Source: RYN-230 sp963760405 (GTDB lineage: Bacteria; Actinomycetota; Actinomycetes; Streptosporangiales; Streptosporangiaceae). Taken from it: a stretch of 64,000 nucleotides of DNA. The position numbers and the translations under genes were made by a program. Positions 28,231 through 37,055 of the stretch are shown piece by piece (position 1 is the first letter of the stretch; each line of letters starts with the position of its first letter). The notes below the pieces were generated by a model. It did not search any database. It had not been told where the DNA came from and saw nothing but the letters and a program-made list of their open reading frames with translations. The stretch covers positions 238,006-302,005 of the forward strand of contig CAVXCV010000005.1 in assembly GCA_963760405.1 (NCBI GenBank). Reading direction: 5' to 3'.

Positions 28231-29584
28231 CCAGACTGGGCAATCCGGTAGCGCCAGACAGGCCGACAGCATGAGCCGGCGCGGCGTGCTGCGCGCGTTC
28301 GGCGCTGGTGCGGCGGTGGTGGGGGGCGGCGGGCTCCTGGAGGCGTGCAGCTCCAGCATCAAGGGTGCCAGCACAGGCGGCAGCACCAAAGGCATCACCA
28401 TCGGCTGGATCCACCCGCTGACCGGTGCCCTGGCCGGATTCGGGGCGCCAGACAACTGGGTGATTTCCAAGATCAAGCAGACCACCCCGTACAAGAACGG
28501 GTTCAAGATCGGCGGCAAGACCTACCCGGTCACCATCAAGTCCTACGACACGCAGTCCAGCCCCACCCGGGCCGGCGACCTGGCCAAGACGGCCATCCTG
28601 ACCGACGGCGTGGATCTGCTGTTCGCGTCGTCCACGCCGGAGACCGTCAACGCGGTCGCCAGCCAGGCCGAATCGCTCGGCACGCCGCTGATCTGCGCGA
28701 ACATCCCGTGGGAGGCCTGGTACATCAACCTCGGGGGCAACCCGCAGAAGCCGACGCTCAAGCCCAAGTACGTGGTGATGTACTTCCTCGGTGCCGAGCA
28801 CCTGGCCAAGGCCTTCATCCCGATGTGGAACCGGATCCACGACCAGCTCCACACCAACAAGGTGGTCGCCGCTGCGTTCCCCAACGACTCGGACGGCAAC
28901 GCATTCCGCGCGGTGTTCCCGCCGATTGTCACGGCCGCGGGCTACAAGATGGTGTTGTCTTCGCCGTACCCCGACGGGACCACGAACTACTCCTCGATGA
29001 TCTCCCAGTTCAAGGCGGCCAACGCCGACTTCTTCACCAACGTGCCGCTGCCGCCCGACTTCGCCACCATGTGGAAGCAGTCGGTGCAGCAGGGCTTCAA
29101 GCCGAAGCTGGCGACCGTGGCCAAGGTGCTGCTGTTCCCGCCCGACGCCTACGCGCTCGGCTCCCTGGCGTACAACGTCGCCACCGACACCTGGTGGGTG
29201 CCGACCCTGCCGTGGACCTCCTCGTTCACCGGCCAGACCTGCCAGCAGATGGCCAACGATTTCGAGACGACCACCGGCGGCCAGTGGAACGCCAACATCA
29301 GCAACTATGGCCTCTTCGAGGTCGCCCACGCGGCCCTCACCTCGGTGAGTGACCCGCATGACAAGGCCGAGGTCGCCGCCGCCATTCACAAGGTGAATAT
29401 GCACACGCTCGCCGGGCCGCTGGACTTCGCCTCCGGCGGTCCGGCGCCGGGTGTGGCGATCACCCCGCCGGCTGGCGTGCAGTGGCAGAAGGGGACCAAG
29501 TACCCGCTGGAGATGCAGGTCGTCGACAACACGCTGCTGCCGGACGCGAAGATCACGGCCGACCTCCTGCCGACCAACAGTTGA
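28223..29584 (+). CDS. ABC importer substrate-binding lipoprotein (LivK type)
   Basis: Extracytoplasmic binding protein of the branched-chain amino acid/amide/aromatic-acid class (periplasmic-binding type 1 fold), 453 residues. The N-terminus has a Tat motif SRRGVLRAF, a hydrophobic stretch and the lipobox LLEAC, so it is probably exported folded and lipid-anchored. Then GITIGWIHPLTGALAGFGAPDNWVISKIKQ begins the binding fold. AAGGAG lies 11 bases before the ATG. It heads a five-gene importer operon. The ligand cannot be told. The neighbouring PrpF enzyme would fit an organic or aromatic acid. Confidence 0.9.
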   Translation: MSDQTGQSGSARQADSMSRRGVLRAFGAGAAVVGGGGLLEACSSSIKGASTGGSTKGITIGWIHPLTGALAGFGAPDNWVISKIKQTTPYKNGFKIGGKTYPVTIKSYDTQSSPTRAGDLAKTAILTDGVDLLFASSTPETVNAVASQAESLGTPLICANIPWEAWYINLGGNPQKPTLKPKYVVMYFLGAEHLAKAFIPMWNRIHDQLHTNKVVAAAFPNDSDGNAFRAVFPPIVTAAGYKMVLSSPYPDGTTNYSSMISQFKAANADFFTNVPLPPDFATMWKQSVQQGFKPKLATVAKVLLFPPDAYALGSLAYNVATDTWWVPTLPWTSSFTGQTCQQMANDFETTTGGQWNANISNYGLFEVAHAALTSVSDPHDKAEVAAAIHKVNMHTLAGPLDFASGGPAPGVAITPPAGVQWQKGTKYPLEMQVVDNTLLPDAKITADLLPTNS

Positions 29585-29588
29585 CCGG

Positions 29589-30395
29589 ATGGCCAATCCA
29601 CTGCTCGAGCTCGACAATGTGACGAAACGGTTCGGCCGGGTCGTCATTGCGGAGGACCTGTCGTTCGCCGTCGGCCCCGGGGAGGTGGTCGGGATCGTGG
29701 GGCCGAACGGCGCCGGCAAGACCAGCCTGTTCGGCCTCATCTCCGGCGACCTGGCCCCCGGGGCCGGCCAGGTCCGCTTCGCCGGCCGCACGGTCACTAA
29801 GCTGGACCCGGCGGCGCGGTGCAGGCTGGGCATCGGCCGCACCTACCAGGTGCCGCGGCCGTTCGGGGACATGACCGTGTTCGAGAACCTGCTCGTCGCC
29901 GCGCAGCAGGGCGGCGGGCTGCGGCGGCGGGCCAGTTACGCGGCGGCGGTCGAGGCGCTGGACCGGACCGGCATCTCCGGCCAGGCGAACGTGCCCGCCG
30001 AGCGCCTCGGCCTGCTGCAGCGCAAGCGGCTGGAACTCGCCCGCGCCCTGGCCACGCAGCCCACGCTGCTGCTGCTGGACGAGGTGGCTGGCGGCCTTAC
30101 CGACCCGGAAGTCGCCCAGCTGGTCGAGATCGTCCGTAGCGTCAATGCCGAGGGCACCGCGGTGATCTGGATCGAGCACGTCGTGCGCGCGCTCACCCCC
30201 GTGGTGAGCCGGCTGATGTGCCTGGCCGGCGGCACGTTTGTCGGCGACGGTGACCCGGCCACGGTGCTGGCCGACCCTGCGGTCCGCGAGGTCTTCCTCG
30301 GGTCCGACGTCACCGCGGCGCTGGCCGGCGGCTCCCTGGAGCCACCGCCGGCGGTGCCGGGGGACGGGGCGGCCGGGGAAGGGGGCGACCCATGA
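29589..30395 (+). CDS. ABC importer ATP-binding protein (LivG type)
   Basis: First ATPase of the importer, 268 residues. Walker A is GPNGAGKTSLF and Walker B is LLLLDEVAGGLTD. The family-specific GIGRTYQVPRPFGDMTVFENLLVAA and the switch region WIEHVVRAL are also present. The canonical LSGG signature is replaced by ERLGLLQRKRLELARAL, which is divergent but seen in some LivG proteins. The ATG follows the binding-protein stop by 4 bases. Confidence 0.92.
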   Translation: MANPLLELDNVTKRFGRVVIAEDLSFAVGPGEVVGIVGPNGAGKTSLFGLISGDLAPGAGQVRFAGRTVTKLDPAARCRLGIGRTYQVPRPFGDMTVFENLLVAAQQGGGLRRRASYAAAVEALDRTGISGQANVPAERLGLLQRKRLELARALATQPTLLLLDEVAGGLTDPEVAQLVEIVRSVNAEGTAVIWIEHVVRALTPVVSRLMCLAGGTFVGDGDPATVLADPAVREVFLGSDVTAALAGGSLEPPPAVPGDGAAGEGGDP

Positions 30396-31210
30396 GCGCG
30401 CCGGGCAACGGCGAGCCGGTAGTGAAGGCGGATGGGGAGATGGGCGGGGAGCGGCCGGACAGCGGAACGCCGCTGCTGGAGGTGCGCGGCCTGGTCGTGA
30501 ACCACGGGCAGCTCCGGGCCCTGGACGCGATCTCGCTCCGGGTACTCCCTGGCGAGGTCTACGCGATCATCGGCGCGAACGGCGCCGGCAAGTGAACGCT
30601 GCTGCGCACGATCGCCGGCCTGCACCATCCGACGGCAGGCTCGATCCGGTTCGACGGCCAGGACGTGACGACGCTGCGGCCCGAGCGGCGGGCCAGGCAG
30701 GGGATCGTCATGGTGCCGGAGGGCAGGCGGCTCTTCGGGTCGCTGTCCATAGCGGAGAACCTGGAGGTCGGCGCCACCTACGCGCGGCCGGGCCCGTGGA
30801 CGATCGAGCAGGTGTACGAGATGTTCGGCTGGATGCGGGAGCGCCGCAACCAGAGCACCGGCCAGCTGTCCGGCGGTGAGCAGCAGACGGTCGCCATCGG
30901 CCGGGCTCTCGTCGCCAACCCCCGCATGCTGCTGCTCGACGAGCTATCGCTCGGCCTGGCGCCCGTGGTCGTCCAGCGCATCTACGGCATGCTGCCGCAG
31001 ATCCTGGCCACTGGCCTCACCGTGCTGCTCGTCGAGCAGGACGTGAGCCAGGCCCTGCGGGTGGCATCGCACATCCACTGCCTGCTGGAGGGCCGGACCA
31101 CCCTGGAAGGCAAGCCCGCCGACGTCACCGCGGAGCAGGTCGAGGCGGCCTACTTCGGGCTGGCGGGCACCGCCGCGGCCAGCCAGCCCGGCGAAGGGAG
31201 CGAGCCGTAA
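30392..31210 (+). pseudogene. ABC importer ATP-binding protein (LivF type) with in-frame TGA in Walker A
   Basis: Second ATPase of the importer. The reading frame is continuous from ATG 30392 to the TAA at 31208-31210 except for one TGA at 30593-30595. That codon sits exactly where Walker A needs Ser/Thr (GANGAGK-stop-TLLRTIAGL). Downstream all is conserved: GIVMVPEGRRLFGSLSIAENL, the signature QLSGGEQQTVAIGRAL, Walker B MLLLDELSLGLAP and VEQDVSQAL. No frameshift is needed. It could be sequence error (for example TCA to TGA), a recent nonsense mutation or readthrough. Confidence 0.88.
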
Positions 31211-32085
31211 TGGCCTGGGTGAACGCCATCATCCAGGGGGTGCTGACCGGCGGCCTCTACGCGCTGTTCGCCTGCGGGCTGTCGCTGATGTTCGGGGTGA
31301 TGAAGGTCGTGAACCTCGCGCACGGCGACCTCGCGGTGGTCGCGGGCTACGTCGCGATCGGCGTCATCACCGTCATCCACATCCCCGTGCTCTGGTCCTT
31401 CCTCATCGTGGTACCGCTGATGGCGCTGCTCGGCTACGTGATGCAGCGCACCATCCTCCAGGGCGCGCTCGATCGCAGCGTGCTCACCACGCTATTGGTC
31501 ACCTTCGGCCTGTCGGTGGTGATCGAGAACGGCCTGCTCCAGTTCTTCACCGCCAACAGCCGCGCGATCGGCACCGGGCTGGCCCTGGTGAGCGGCTCCT
31601 TCACGCTCGGCTCGCAGATCCAGATCGGTTACCTGCCCGTGGTCATCTTCGTGGTCGCCGTGGTGGTGCTGCTCGGGCTGCAGTACTTCCTCTCCGTGAC
31701 CAAATACGGCCGCCTGATCCGCGCCGTGGCCGACGATAAGGAGGCGGCGCAGCTGGCCGGCGCCGACTACCGGCATGTGTTCGGCATCGCGGCGGCGATC
31801 GCGTTCGGCACCGTGGCGCTGGCTGGCATCGCCTACGGCATGTACTCCCAGCTCCAGCCGACCACGGGCACCGACACGATCCTGCTGTTCGCGTTCGCGG
31901 CGGTGGTGATCGGCGGGCTCGGCTCCCTGTGGGGCACCTTGCTCGGCGGCGTGGTGCTGGGAGTGGCCCAGCAGATCGGCGCCCAGATCAGCATCTCCGA
32001 CGAGGTCCTCGCCGGGTACATCGTGTTCCTCGCCGTGCTCGTGTTCCGCCCGCAAGGCCTTATCACCCGGAGGGCACAGTCGTGA
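31210..32085 (+). CDS. ABC importer permease (LivH type)
   Basis: Integral membrane permease of 291 residues with about eight helices. It has the LivH-type N-terminus IIQGVLTGGLYALFACGLSLMFGVMKVVNLAHGDLAVVAGY and the conserved C-terminal FAFAAVVIGGLGSLWGTLLGGVVLGV. The ATG overlaps the last base of the preceding stop. The TGA overlaps the GTG of the next permease. Confidence 0.94.
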   Translation: MAWVNAIIQGVLTGGLYALFACGLSLMFGVMKVVNLAHGDLAVVAGYVAIGVITVIHIPVLWSFLIVVPLMALLGYVMQRTILQGALDRSVLTTLLVTFGLSVVIENGLLQFFTANSRAIGTGLALVSGSFTLGSQIQIGYLPVVIFVVAVVVLLGLQYFLSVTKYGRLIRAVADDKEAAQLAGADYRHVFGIAAAIAFGTVALAGIAYGMYSQLQPTTGTDTILLFAFAAVVIGGLGSLWGTLLGGVVLGVAQQIGAQISISDEVLAGYIVFLAVLVFRPQGLITRRAQS

Positions 32086-33155
32086 GCCTGGCCACGGAAA
32101 CCACCGCTCACCCGGCCGAGAAATTCCGGGTCACCCGGTCGCGCAGAAACGTGGCCTGGACCGGGGTGGGCGCGCTGATCGTCGTCGTCGTGCTCGCGCT
32201 GTTCCCGTACATCGTGTACTCGGGCACCACCACCATCATGGTGCAGGCGTTCATCGTGCTCACCATGGCGAGCATGTGGAACCTGCTGGCAGGCTACGCG
32301 GGCCTGGTGTCGGTGGGGCAGCAAGCGTTCGTCGGGCTCGGCGCGTACTTCGTACTGATCCTCGCCATCCACGGCACCTCGCCGTTTGCCGCGCTGCCCG
32401 TCGCCGCGATCGGCTGCGGCGTCGCGGCGCTGCCGCTGTGGTGGCTGGTCTCCCGGCTGCGCAGCGGGTATTTCGCCATCGCCACCTGGGTGCTGGCTGC
32501 GACCGTGATGCTCATCATCGAGAAGTTCTCCTCGATCGGCGGCGGGACCGGCATGCCACTACCGGGCTTGTCCGGGTTCAGCCCGACGCTGCTCACCGCG
32601 TATACGTACTGGGCCGGGCTGGCCGTCTCGGTGCTGGCCCTGGCCGTTATCTACCTGCTGCTGCGCGGCAGGCTCGGCCTGGTGCTCACCGCCATCCGCG
32701 ACGACGAGGTGGCCGCGCGCAGCTCCGGGGCGCGGGTCGGCCTGGCCAGGCTGCTGGTGTTCGTGGTGGCGGGGGCCGGCTGCGGCGCCGCGGGCGCCGT
32801 ACTGGCGATCAGCCAGCTCCAGGTGCAGCCGAGCGCGGTGTTCAGCGTGCAGTGGACCGCGGAGATGGCGTTCGCGACCATCATCGGCGGGCTGGGCACG
32901 ATCGAGGGGCCGATCATCGGTACTGCGGTGTACATGGTGCTGCAGCAGACGCTGGCCTCGTACAACGCGTGGTACCTGATCATCCTGGGCCTGGTGGCGA
33001 TCGTCGTGGCCCTGTTCGCCCGCCGTGGGCTGTGGGGGCTGGTGGACGAGCACCTGGGCGTGCGGCTGTTCCCCGTCGGTTACTGGGTGCGGACGAAGAA
33101 TGGAGAGCGCCCGCGTGGCCGCCTCGGCCTGCCCCGCCGCGGCCGGTCGGCTTAG
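32082..33155 (+). CDS. ABC importer permease (LivM type)
   Basis: Second permease, 357 residues. Family features are NLLAGYAGLVSVGQQAFVGLGAYF, RSGYFAIATWVLAATVMLIIEKF, AIRDDEVAARSSGARVGLARLLVFVVAGAGCGAAGA and EMAFATIIGGLGTIEGPIIGT. The GTG at 32082 overlaps the LivH stop. It is the last gene of the importer operon. Confidence 0.93.
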   Translation: MSLATETTAHPAEKFRVTRSRRNVAWTGVGALIVVVVLALFPYIVYSGTTTIMVQAFIVLTMASMWNLLAGYAGLVSVGQQAFVGLGAYFVLILAIHGTSPFAALPVAAIGCGVAALPLWWLVSRLRSGYFAIATWVLAATVMLIIEKFSSIGGGTGMPLPGLSGFSPTLLTAYTYWAGLAVSVLALAVIYLLLRGRLGLVLTAIRDDEVAARSSGARVGLARLLVFVVAGAGCGAAGAVLAISQLQVQPSAVFSVQWTAEMAFATIIGGLGTIEGPIIGTAVYMVLQQTLASYNAWYLIILGLVAIVVALFARRGLWGLVDEHLGVRLFPVGYWVRTKNGERPRGRLGLPRRGRSA

Positions 33156-33309
33156 CGCGGTACATAGTGGGTCACCGGGGAGCCGTTGCGGATGGAGTTC
33201 TTTTCACGCGTTCCCTACGGACAATTCCGGACAAACTACTCGCGATCATGACTGGAACTCGTGATAAGTGGCCGCAGGCATGTACCGCGCTCAGATCAAA
33301 TGGCCGGGG

Positions 33310-33603
33310 TTACTGCTCGCGGTCGCGGCGGAGTTGCTTGATGACCTCGTCCGGGTTTTCCGTGGTTACCCGGATCATCGCCCGGACCGCGTCGGCCAGG
33401 GCCACCCGTGGCACGTCCAGCTCGATCGCGGCCGCGTCCGCCCAGCGGGTGAGCTGCCGGTACAGCTCGGGGCTCAGGTCGAGGGTGATCCGTACCGGCT
33501 TGGACCGGATCGCCGTCCGGCCGGGAGGCGGGGCGGCGGGTTCCAGCCGCCGCGAAGCGGCCGCCGCCATTTGCGCTTTGCGCCGCTCCTGCTCCGTGGT
33601 CAT
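33310..33603 (-). CDS. Ribbon-helix-helix partner of ParA
   Basis: A 97-residue basic protein. Its C-terminal half, KPVRITLDLSPELYRQLTRWADAAAIELDVPRVALADAVRAMIRV, reads like a ribbon-helix-helix DNA-binding domain. The ATG overlaps the stop of the upstream parA gene (ATGA). This gene order is that of small actinomycete plasmid partition pairs, so a centromere-binding role is inferred. Confidence 0.65.
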   Translation of the reverse strand: MTTEQERRKAQMAAAASRRLEPAAPPPGRTAIRSKPVRITLDLSPELYRQLTRWADAAAIELDVPRVALADAVRAMIRVTTENPDEVIKQLRRDREQ

Positions 33604-34271
33604 GACGGCACCTTCCCGAGGGGGACGCATCGCTCGATGATGTCGTGGGCCACGCCGCGCCAAACGTTGCGGCCTATCTCGGGAATCGGCAAGCCGAAGC
33701 TCTGGGCGTAGACCTCTAGCCTCGGCACAGCCGTCCGCAGCACGTCATAGCCTAGGCCCTCCAGCGCCTCTCTCGCATTTCCGGTGGAGTGCGCACGAGT
33801 TACGCAGCGATTGAGCAGGACGGCCGAGCGGGAGGGCTTGTCCCGGATCGCCTCGACTTCCGCTATCTCGTCCCGGACCGGCGAGGTGCGATTGATCTCA
33901 ATGGGGCTCGGCGCACACGGAATCAGGATCTCGTCGGCATACCGCATTACTGACCGGGCAATCCCGGTATGGTCCTCGACTTGCGGCGCGTCGATTATCA
34001 CTACCTCGTCGGAACGGGCGATTTCCGGGATCCGCTGGTGCAGGCCGGTGGAGGGCAGGGCCACGATCCGGAACGGGAAGGCAGCAGCCGGCGGCACGCC
34101 CGGATCCATGGCCGCGAGGTCGGACCATTCGAGCGCGCTGCCGGACGGGTCCGCGTCCACCAGGAGTACTGTCTTGCCGGCCTGGGCGAAGATGTGGGCC
34201 AGCCAGACCGCCGAGGTAGTCTTGCCCGTCCCCGGCTTGAGGTTGAGCAGGGCAACACTGAGAGCTGGCAT
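33600..34271 (-). CDS. ParA-family ATPase
   Basis: Partition-type ATPase with the deviant Walker A LKPGTGKTT (residues 10-18), VLLVDADPSGSALEWS, the Walker B-like VIIDAPQVEDH and IPCAPSPIEINRT. Total 223 residues, starting at MPALSVALLNLK. The longer in-frame start at 34382 adds a non-conserved basic leader. It lacks an N-terminal helix-turn-helix, so it is the small ParA type found on plasmids and integrated elements, in operon with an RHH protein. Confidence 0.85.
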   Translation of the reverse strand: MPALSVALLNLKPGTGKTTSAVWLAHIFAQAGKTVLLVDADPSGSALEWSDLAAMDPGVPPAAAFPFRIVALPSTGLHQRIPEIARSDEVVIIDAPQVEDHTGIARSVMRYADEILIPCAPSPIEINRTSPVRDEIAEVEAIRDKPSRSAVLLNRCVTRAHSTGNAREALEGLGYDVLRTAVPRLEVYAQSFGLPIPEIGRNVWRGVAHDIIERCVPLGKVPS

Positions 34272-34375
34272 CCCCGCAGTATTGCAGTGCCTACGGCACG
34301 ACGGAAGGTGGTCGCGCTCATCTCGCCTGATGCGGGCGGGCCGAGCCTGCCGCCCGGCCACCGCGCCGCCCCGGC

Positions 34376-34450
34376 TGTCCACAGGAGTATGGGCCTTTTC
34401 CTGCAGTTCGTACCAGGCCCGCCAGCACGTTGTCCACAGGGTGTGGACAA
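34376..34450. promoter_or_regulatory. DnaA-box-like inverted pair upstream of parA
   Basis: TTGTCCACA (34430-34438) and its exact complement TGTGGACAA (34442-34450) are separated by GGG. A third TGTCCACA is at 34376-34383. TTGTCCACA is the actinobacterial DnaA-box form. The symmetry could also make it the operator or centromere-like site of the ParA/RHH pair. Confidence 0.55.
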
Positions 34451-34577
34451 CGGTATGGCAGCACCGTCATCAGCCCGGTCCCCGGTATGCCACCAGAATG
34501 CCCGGGCCGTGGCGGGTGCGGCCGCATCGCGCCTGGGCGGCCGCGCTGAGGCCATGGGTCCTGGTTACGGGTGCTGG

Positions 34578-35240
34578 TTACGGGCGGCGGCGGGACAGGA
34601 ACCCGGCGATGCCCTGGCTGTCCTGGCTGGCGATGAACGCGCCGGGCACCGTCATCAGGATCTCGTCCGCATGGGCGAGGCACGCCCACACCATGTTCCC
34701 GGCGGAGTCGGCGAGCTTCACGTCCGCCATTGCCGGGCACGGGGTCCCGTGCGGGTTGCCCACCTGGCAGCTGGCGGTGGTCCCGCCCTCCGCCTCGACC
34801 AGCGCCGCCGCCTCGCGCAGCAGGGAGAAGCGCGGCGAGGCGGCATCATCGGCGACAGCTGCCTGGGACGCTGACGCCTGGCGCTGGCCGAGCAGCACCG
34901 TGTTGCCGTCGGGATCAGTAATCTTCACCTCGCCGCCCAGCGCATGCGGGGGATGACCGACCCGGACCGCCTGCCGCCCCGCCCGTTCCAGGGCCGCCAC
35001 CACGGCATCGAGATCGTCGAAGAAGAAGTAGAACAGCAACGGCAGCTGCGGCACGTCCAGCCGCGGCTGGGTGGAGGCGAGCAGGATGAAGTGCTCATCC
35101 TGATGCAGGTAGGACCAGGCTGAGGTGGCAGCCCGCCCCGCCCGGTGCTCCTGGAAGCCCAGCAGCTGGTAGAACGTCCGGGAGGCATCGATGTCGCGGA
35201 CATAGGTCACGGCGACGATCGACTGCACAGCGGGGGTCAT
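34578..35240 (-). CDS. VOC (glyoxalase/bleomycin-resistance fold) protein
   Basis: 220 residues, starting at MTPAVQSIVAVTYVRDIDASRTFYQLLGF. The first 110 or so form a glyoxalase/dioxygenase-type VOC unit ending in the typical VKITDPDGNTVLLGQ. The second half (CQVGNPHGTPCPAMADVKLADSAGNMVWACLAHADEILMTVPGAFIA) is not recognised and has four cysteines that could bind metal. Substrate unknown. Confidence 0.8.
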   Translation of the reverse strand: MTPAVQSIVAVTYVRDIDASRTFYQLLGFQEHRAGRAATSAWSYLHQDEHFILLASTQPRLDVPQLPLLFYFFFDDLDAVVAALERAGRQAVRVGHPPHALGGEVKITDPDGNTVLLGQRQASASQAAVADDAASPRFSLLREAAALVEAEGGTTASCQVGNPHGTPCPAMADVKLADSAGNMVWACLAHADEILMTVPGAFIASQDSQGIAGFLSRRRP

Positions 35241-35481
35241 CGGCACAAGATACGCCGCCGCACGCGCCGGAGACAGATGCGCAGCAGACCCGTTATGCCA
35301 CGCTCGTCCCCGGCCCCGCCCCGCCACCCGCTCACCCCACCCGGGCGCGGCTGCCCAGCCCCGTCTCCACCCGCCCGGGGCTGGGTAACGGCGCTGGCTG
35401 TGAGCTAGCTGAAAACCCGCCGAATGTCACCCATAAGTAAAAGCCCGGACTGGACCCGGCTCGGGGGCCTACTGTTCCTGC

Positions 35482-36207
35482 ATGACGTGGGAATCATGGC
35501 GGGGAACCCGGCATCCGTTGCTCACCGCAACCAAGGGTGAACGGGTAGTCATTGTGGGGACCGGCGAGACCGGGGCTATCGCCTACGAGTACTTCAACTA
35601 TGACTCGCCGCATGAGGTGGTGGCCTTCACCGCCGAGGCTCAGTACGCCACGGACGATGAATGGTGCGGCCTGCCTGTGGTTTCACTCGACCAGGTGGCG
35701 AAGGCCTATCCGCCGGATGAATTCCGGACGTTCGTCGCAGTCTCGGATATTCAGCTCAACCGGGTCCGGCGGCGGCTGTACGAGGCCGTCAAGACCCTCG
35801 GTTATGACTGCGTGTCGTGCGTGAGCAGCCATGCGTTCATCCTGCGCACCGCCGAGGTCGGCGAGAACGCGTTCATCCAGGAGAACTGCGCCATCCAGCA
35901 CGGCGTCCGCATCGGGGCCATGGCTTACCTCAGCAGCGGGACCTGCGTCGGGCACGGTTCCACGCTCGGGGATTACGTATACACCGGCCCGCACGTGTCC
36001 GTCTGCGGCGGCTGCACGGTGCACGACCATGCGTTCCTGGGCGCCAACTGCTGCATCTCGGACTGCGTCACGGTAGCCGAGGACACCCTCATCGGCGCTG
36101 GGGCGGTCGTGCTGAAGGACACCGAGCGTGCTCAGGTGTACGTCGGCGCCCCGGCCCGCCCCACCGGGCGGGACAGCTACACCACGGCTGGGGCCACGGT
36201 CAGCTGA
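35482..36207 (+). CDS. NeuD-like sugar O-acyltransferase (hexapeptide repeat)
   Basis: 241 residues. The N-terminal Rossmann-like part starts VVIVGTGETGAIAYEYFNYDSPHEVVAF, like PglD/NeuD acetyltransferases. The C-terminal left-handed beta-helix has hexapeptide repeats (FIQENCAIQHGVRIGAMAYLS, GAGAVVLKDTERAQVYVGAPARP). It probably acetylates a nucleotide sugar or surface glycan. It stands alone, without glycan genes nearby. The stop lies inside the first unit of a 14-bp tandem repeat. Confidence 0.85.
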   Translation: MTWESWRGTRHPLLTATKGERVVIVGTGETGAIAYEYFNYDSPHEVVAFTAEAQYATDDEWCGLPVVSLDQVAKAYPPDEFRTFVAVSDIQLNRVRRRLYEAVKTLGYDCVSCVSSHAFILRTAEVGENAFIQENCAIQHGVRIGAMAYLSSGTCVGHGSTLGDYVYTGPHVSVCGGCTVHDHAFLGANCCISDCVTVAEDTLIGAGAVVLKDTERAQVYVGAPARPTGRDSYTTAGATVS

Positions 36208-36298
36208 CCACCGGCAGCTGACCACCGGCAGCTGACCACCGGCAGCTGACCACCGGCAGCTGACCACCGGCAGCTGACCACCGGCAGCTGACCACTCC
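36201..36298. repeat. 14-bp tandem repeat, seven units
   Basis: Seven head-to-tail copies of CAGCTGACCACCGG, the last diverging in its final three bases. Each begins with the palindrome CAGCTG. The first unit contains the stop codon of the acyltransferase. Because 14 is not a multiple of 3, gain or loss of units does not change that protein. Confidence 0.95.
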
Positions 36299-36429
36299 AG
36301 CGCCCGGTCGGCCGCGGACCCGGCCAGGACCATCTCCGGTCCGGTGCTTCCATGGCCGGCCGTGCGGACTGTGCCCGGACACCGCGCGGCTCCGGCGGGC
36401 TCCTGGTTTTCCGCAACGCACCCCGCCCG

Positions 36430-36966
36430 TCAGCCTGCCTCCCCCGGCTCGCGGTGCGCCCGGGGCTGGTAGAGCCCGACCAGCAGCCCGTACCGGGCCT
36501 CGCCCGGGCCGGCGTCGTCCAGCCGCTCCGCGAGCGCGCTGAGCTCGGCGGCCAGCTGCTCCGCCTGTGCGCTGGTCAGCCGGATGTTCCGCAGGGTCAG
36601 CAACGGCTGGCCGGCCGCGGTGGCCACCTCGCCGGCGATGGCTTGCAGCATGACCGCGGACCCGGCCGCGGCGTGCTCGCCGTCCAGCCGCAGCCGCCGC
36701 GCGGTGCGCTGGTAGTACTGTTCGGTGCCGCCCCGGACCTGCCGGGTGTGTGTGACTGCCACCAGGCCCGCGTCGCGCAGCACCTTCAGGTGGTGCGCGA
36801 TGTTGCCTTTGTGGCTGTCCAGCGCCCCGGCGAGCTGGCTGATCGTGGCGGGCTGCTGGCCCAGTGCGAACAGCAGCCGGTGCCGCAGCGGATGTCCCAG
36901 CGCCCGGTACTGCTCCGGCGACGTGATGGTGAGCAGGTCCGCTGACAGCTGATCGGTGCTGGCCAC
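36430..36966 (-). CDS. ArsR-type winged-helix regulator
   Basis: 178 residues with the helix-turn-helix YRALGHPLRHRLLFALGQQPATISQLAGALDSHKGNIAHHLKVLRDAGLVAVTHTRQVRGGTEQYYQRTARRL, typical of ArsR/HTH_20 regulators. The helical C-terminal half probably senses a ligand or forms the dimer. It is divergent from the S41 peptidase with a gap of 89 bases, so it may control that gene and itself. Confidence 0.85.
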   Translation of the reverse strand: MASTDQLSADLLTITSPEQYRALGHPLRHRLLFALGQQPATISQLAGALDSHKGNIAHHLKVLRDAGLVAVTHTRQVRGGTEQYYQRTARRLRLDGEHAAAGSAVMLQAIAGEVATAAGQPLLTLRNIRLTSAQAEQLAAELSALAERLDDAGPGEARYGLLVGLYQPRAHREPGEAG

Positions 36967-37055
36967 GGATTAAGTGTCTAATTCTCTTGACGCTTTGTCA
37001 AGCAACTGCTGTACTGCTGGGACGAGTCCGGTTCAGGGCGGCCAAGGAGGACCTG

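Noticed and set aside
30593..30595. Selenocysteine codon in the LivF-type ATPase
   Set aside because: Walker A needs Ser/Thr here, no family member uses Sec, and no SECIS-like hairpin is apparent just downstream.
36201..36298. CRISPR or iteron array at the 14-bp repeats
   Set aside because: Units are directly abutting with no spacers, and no replication gene lies nearby.
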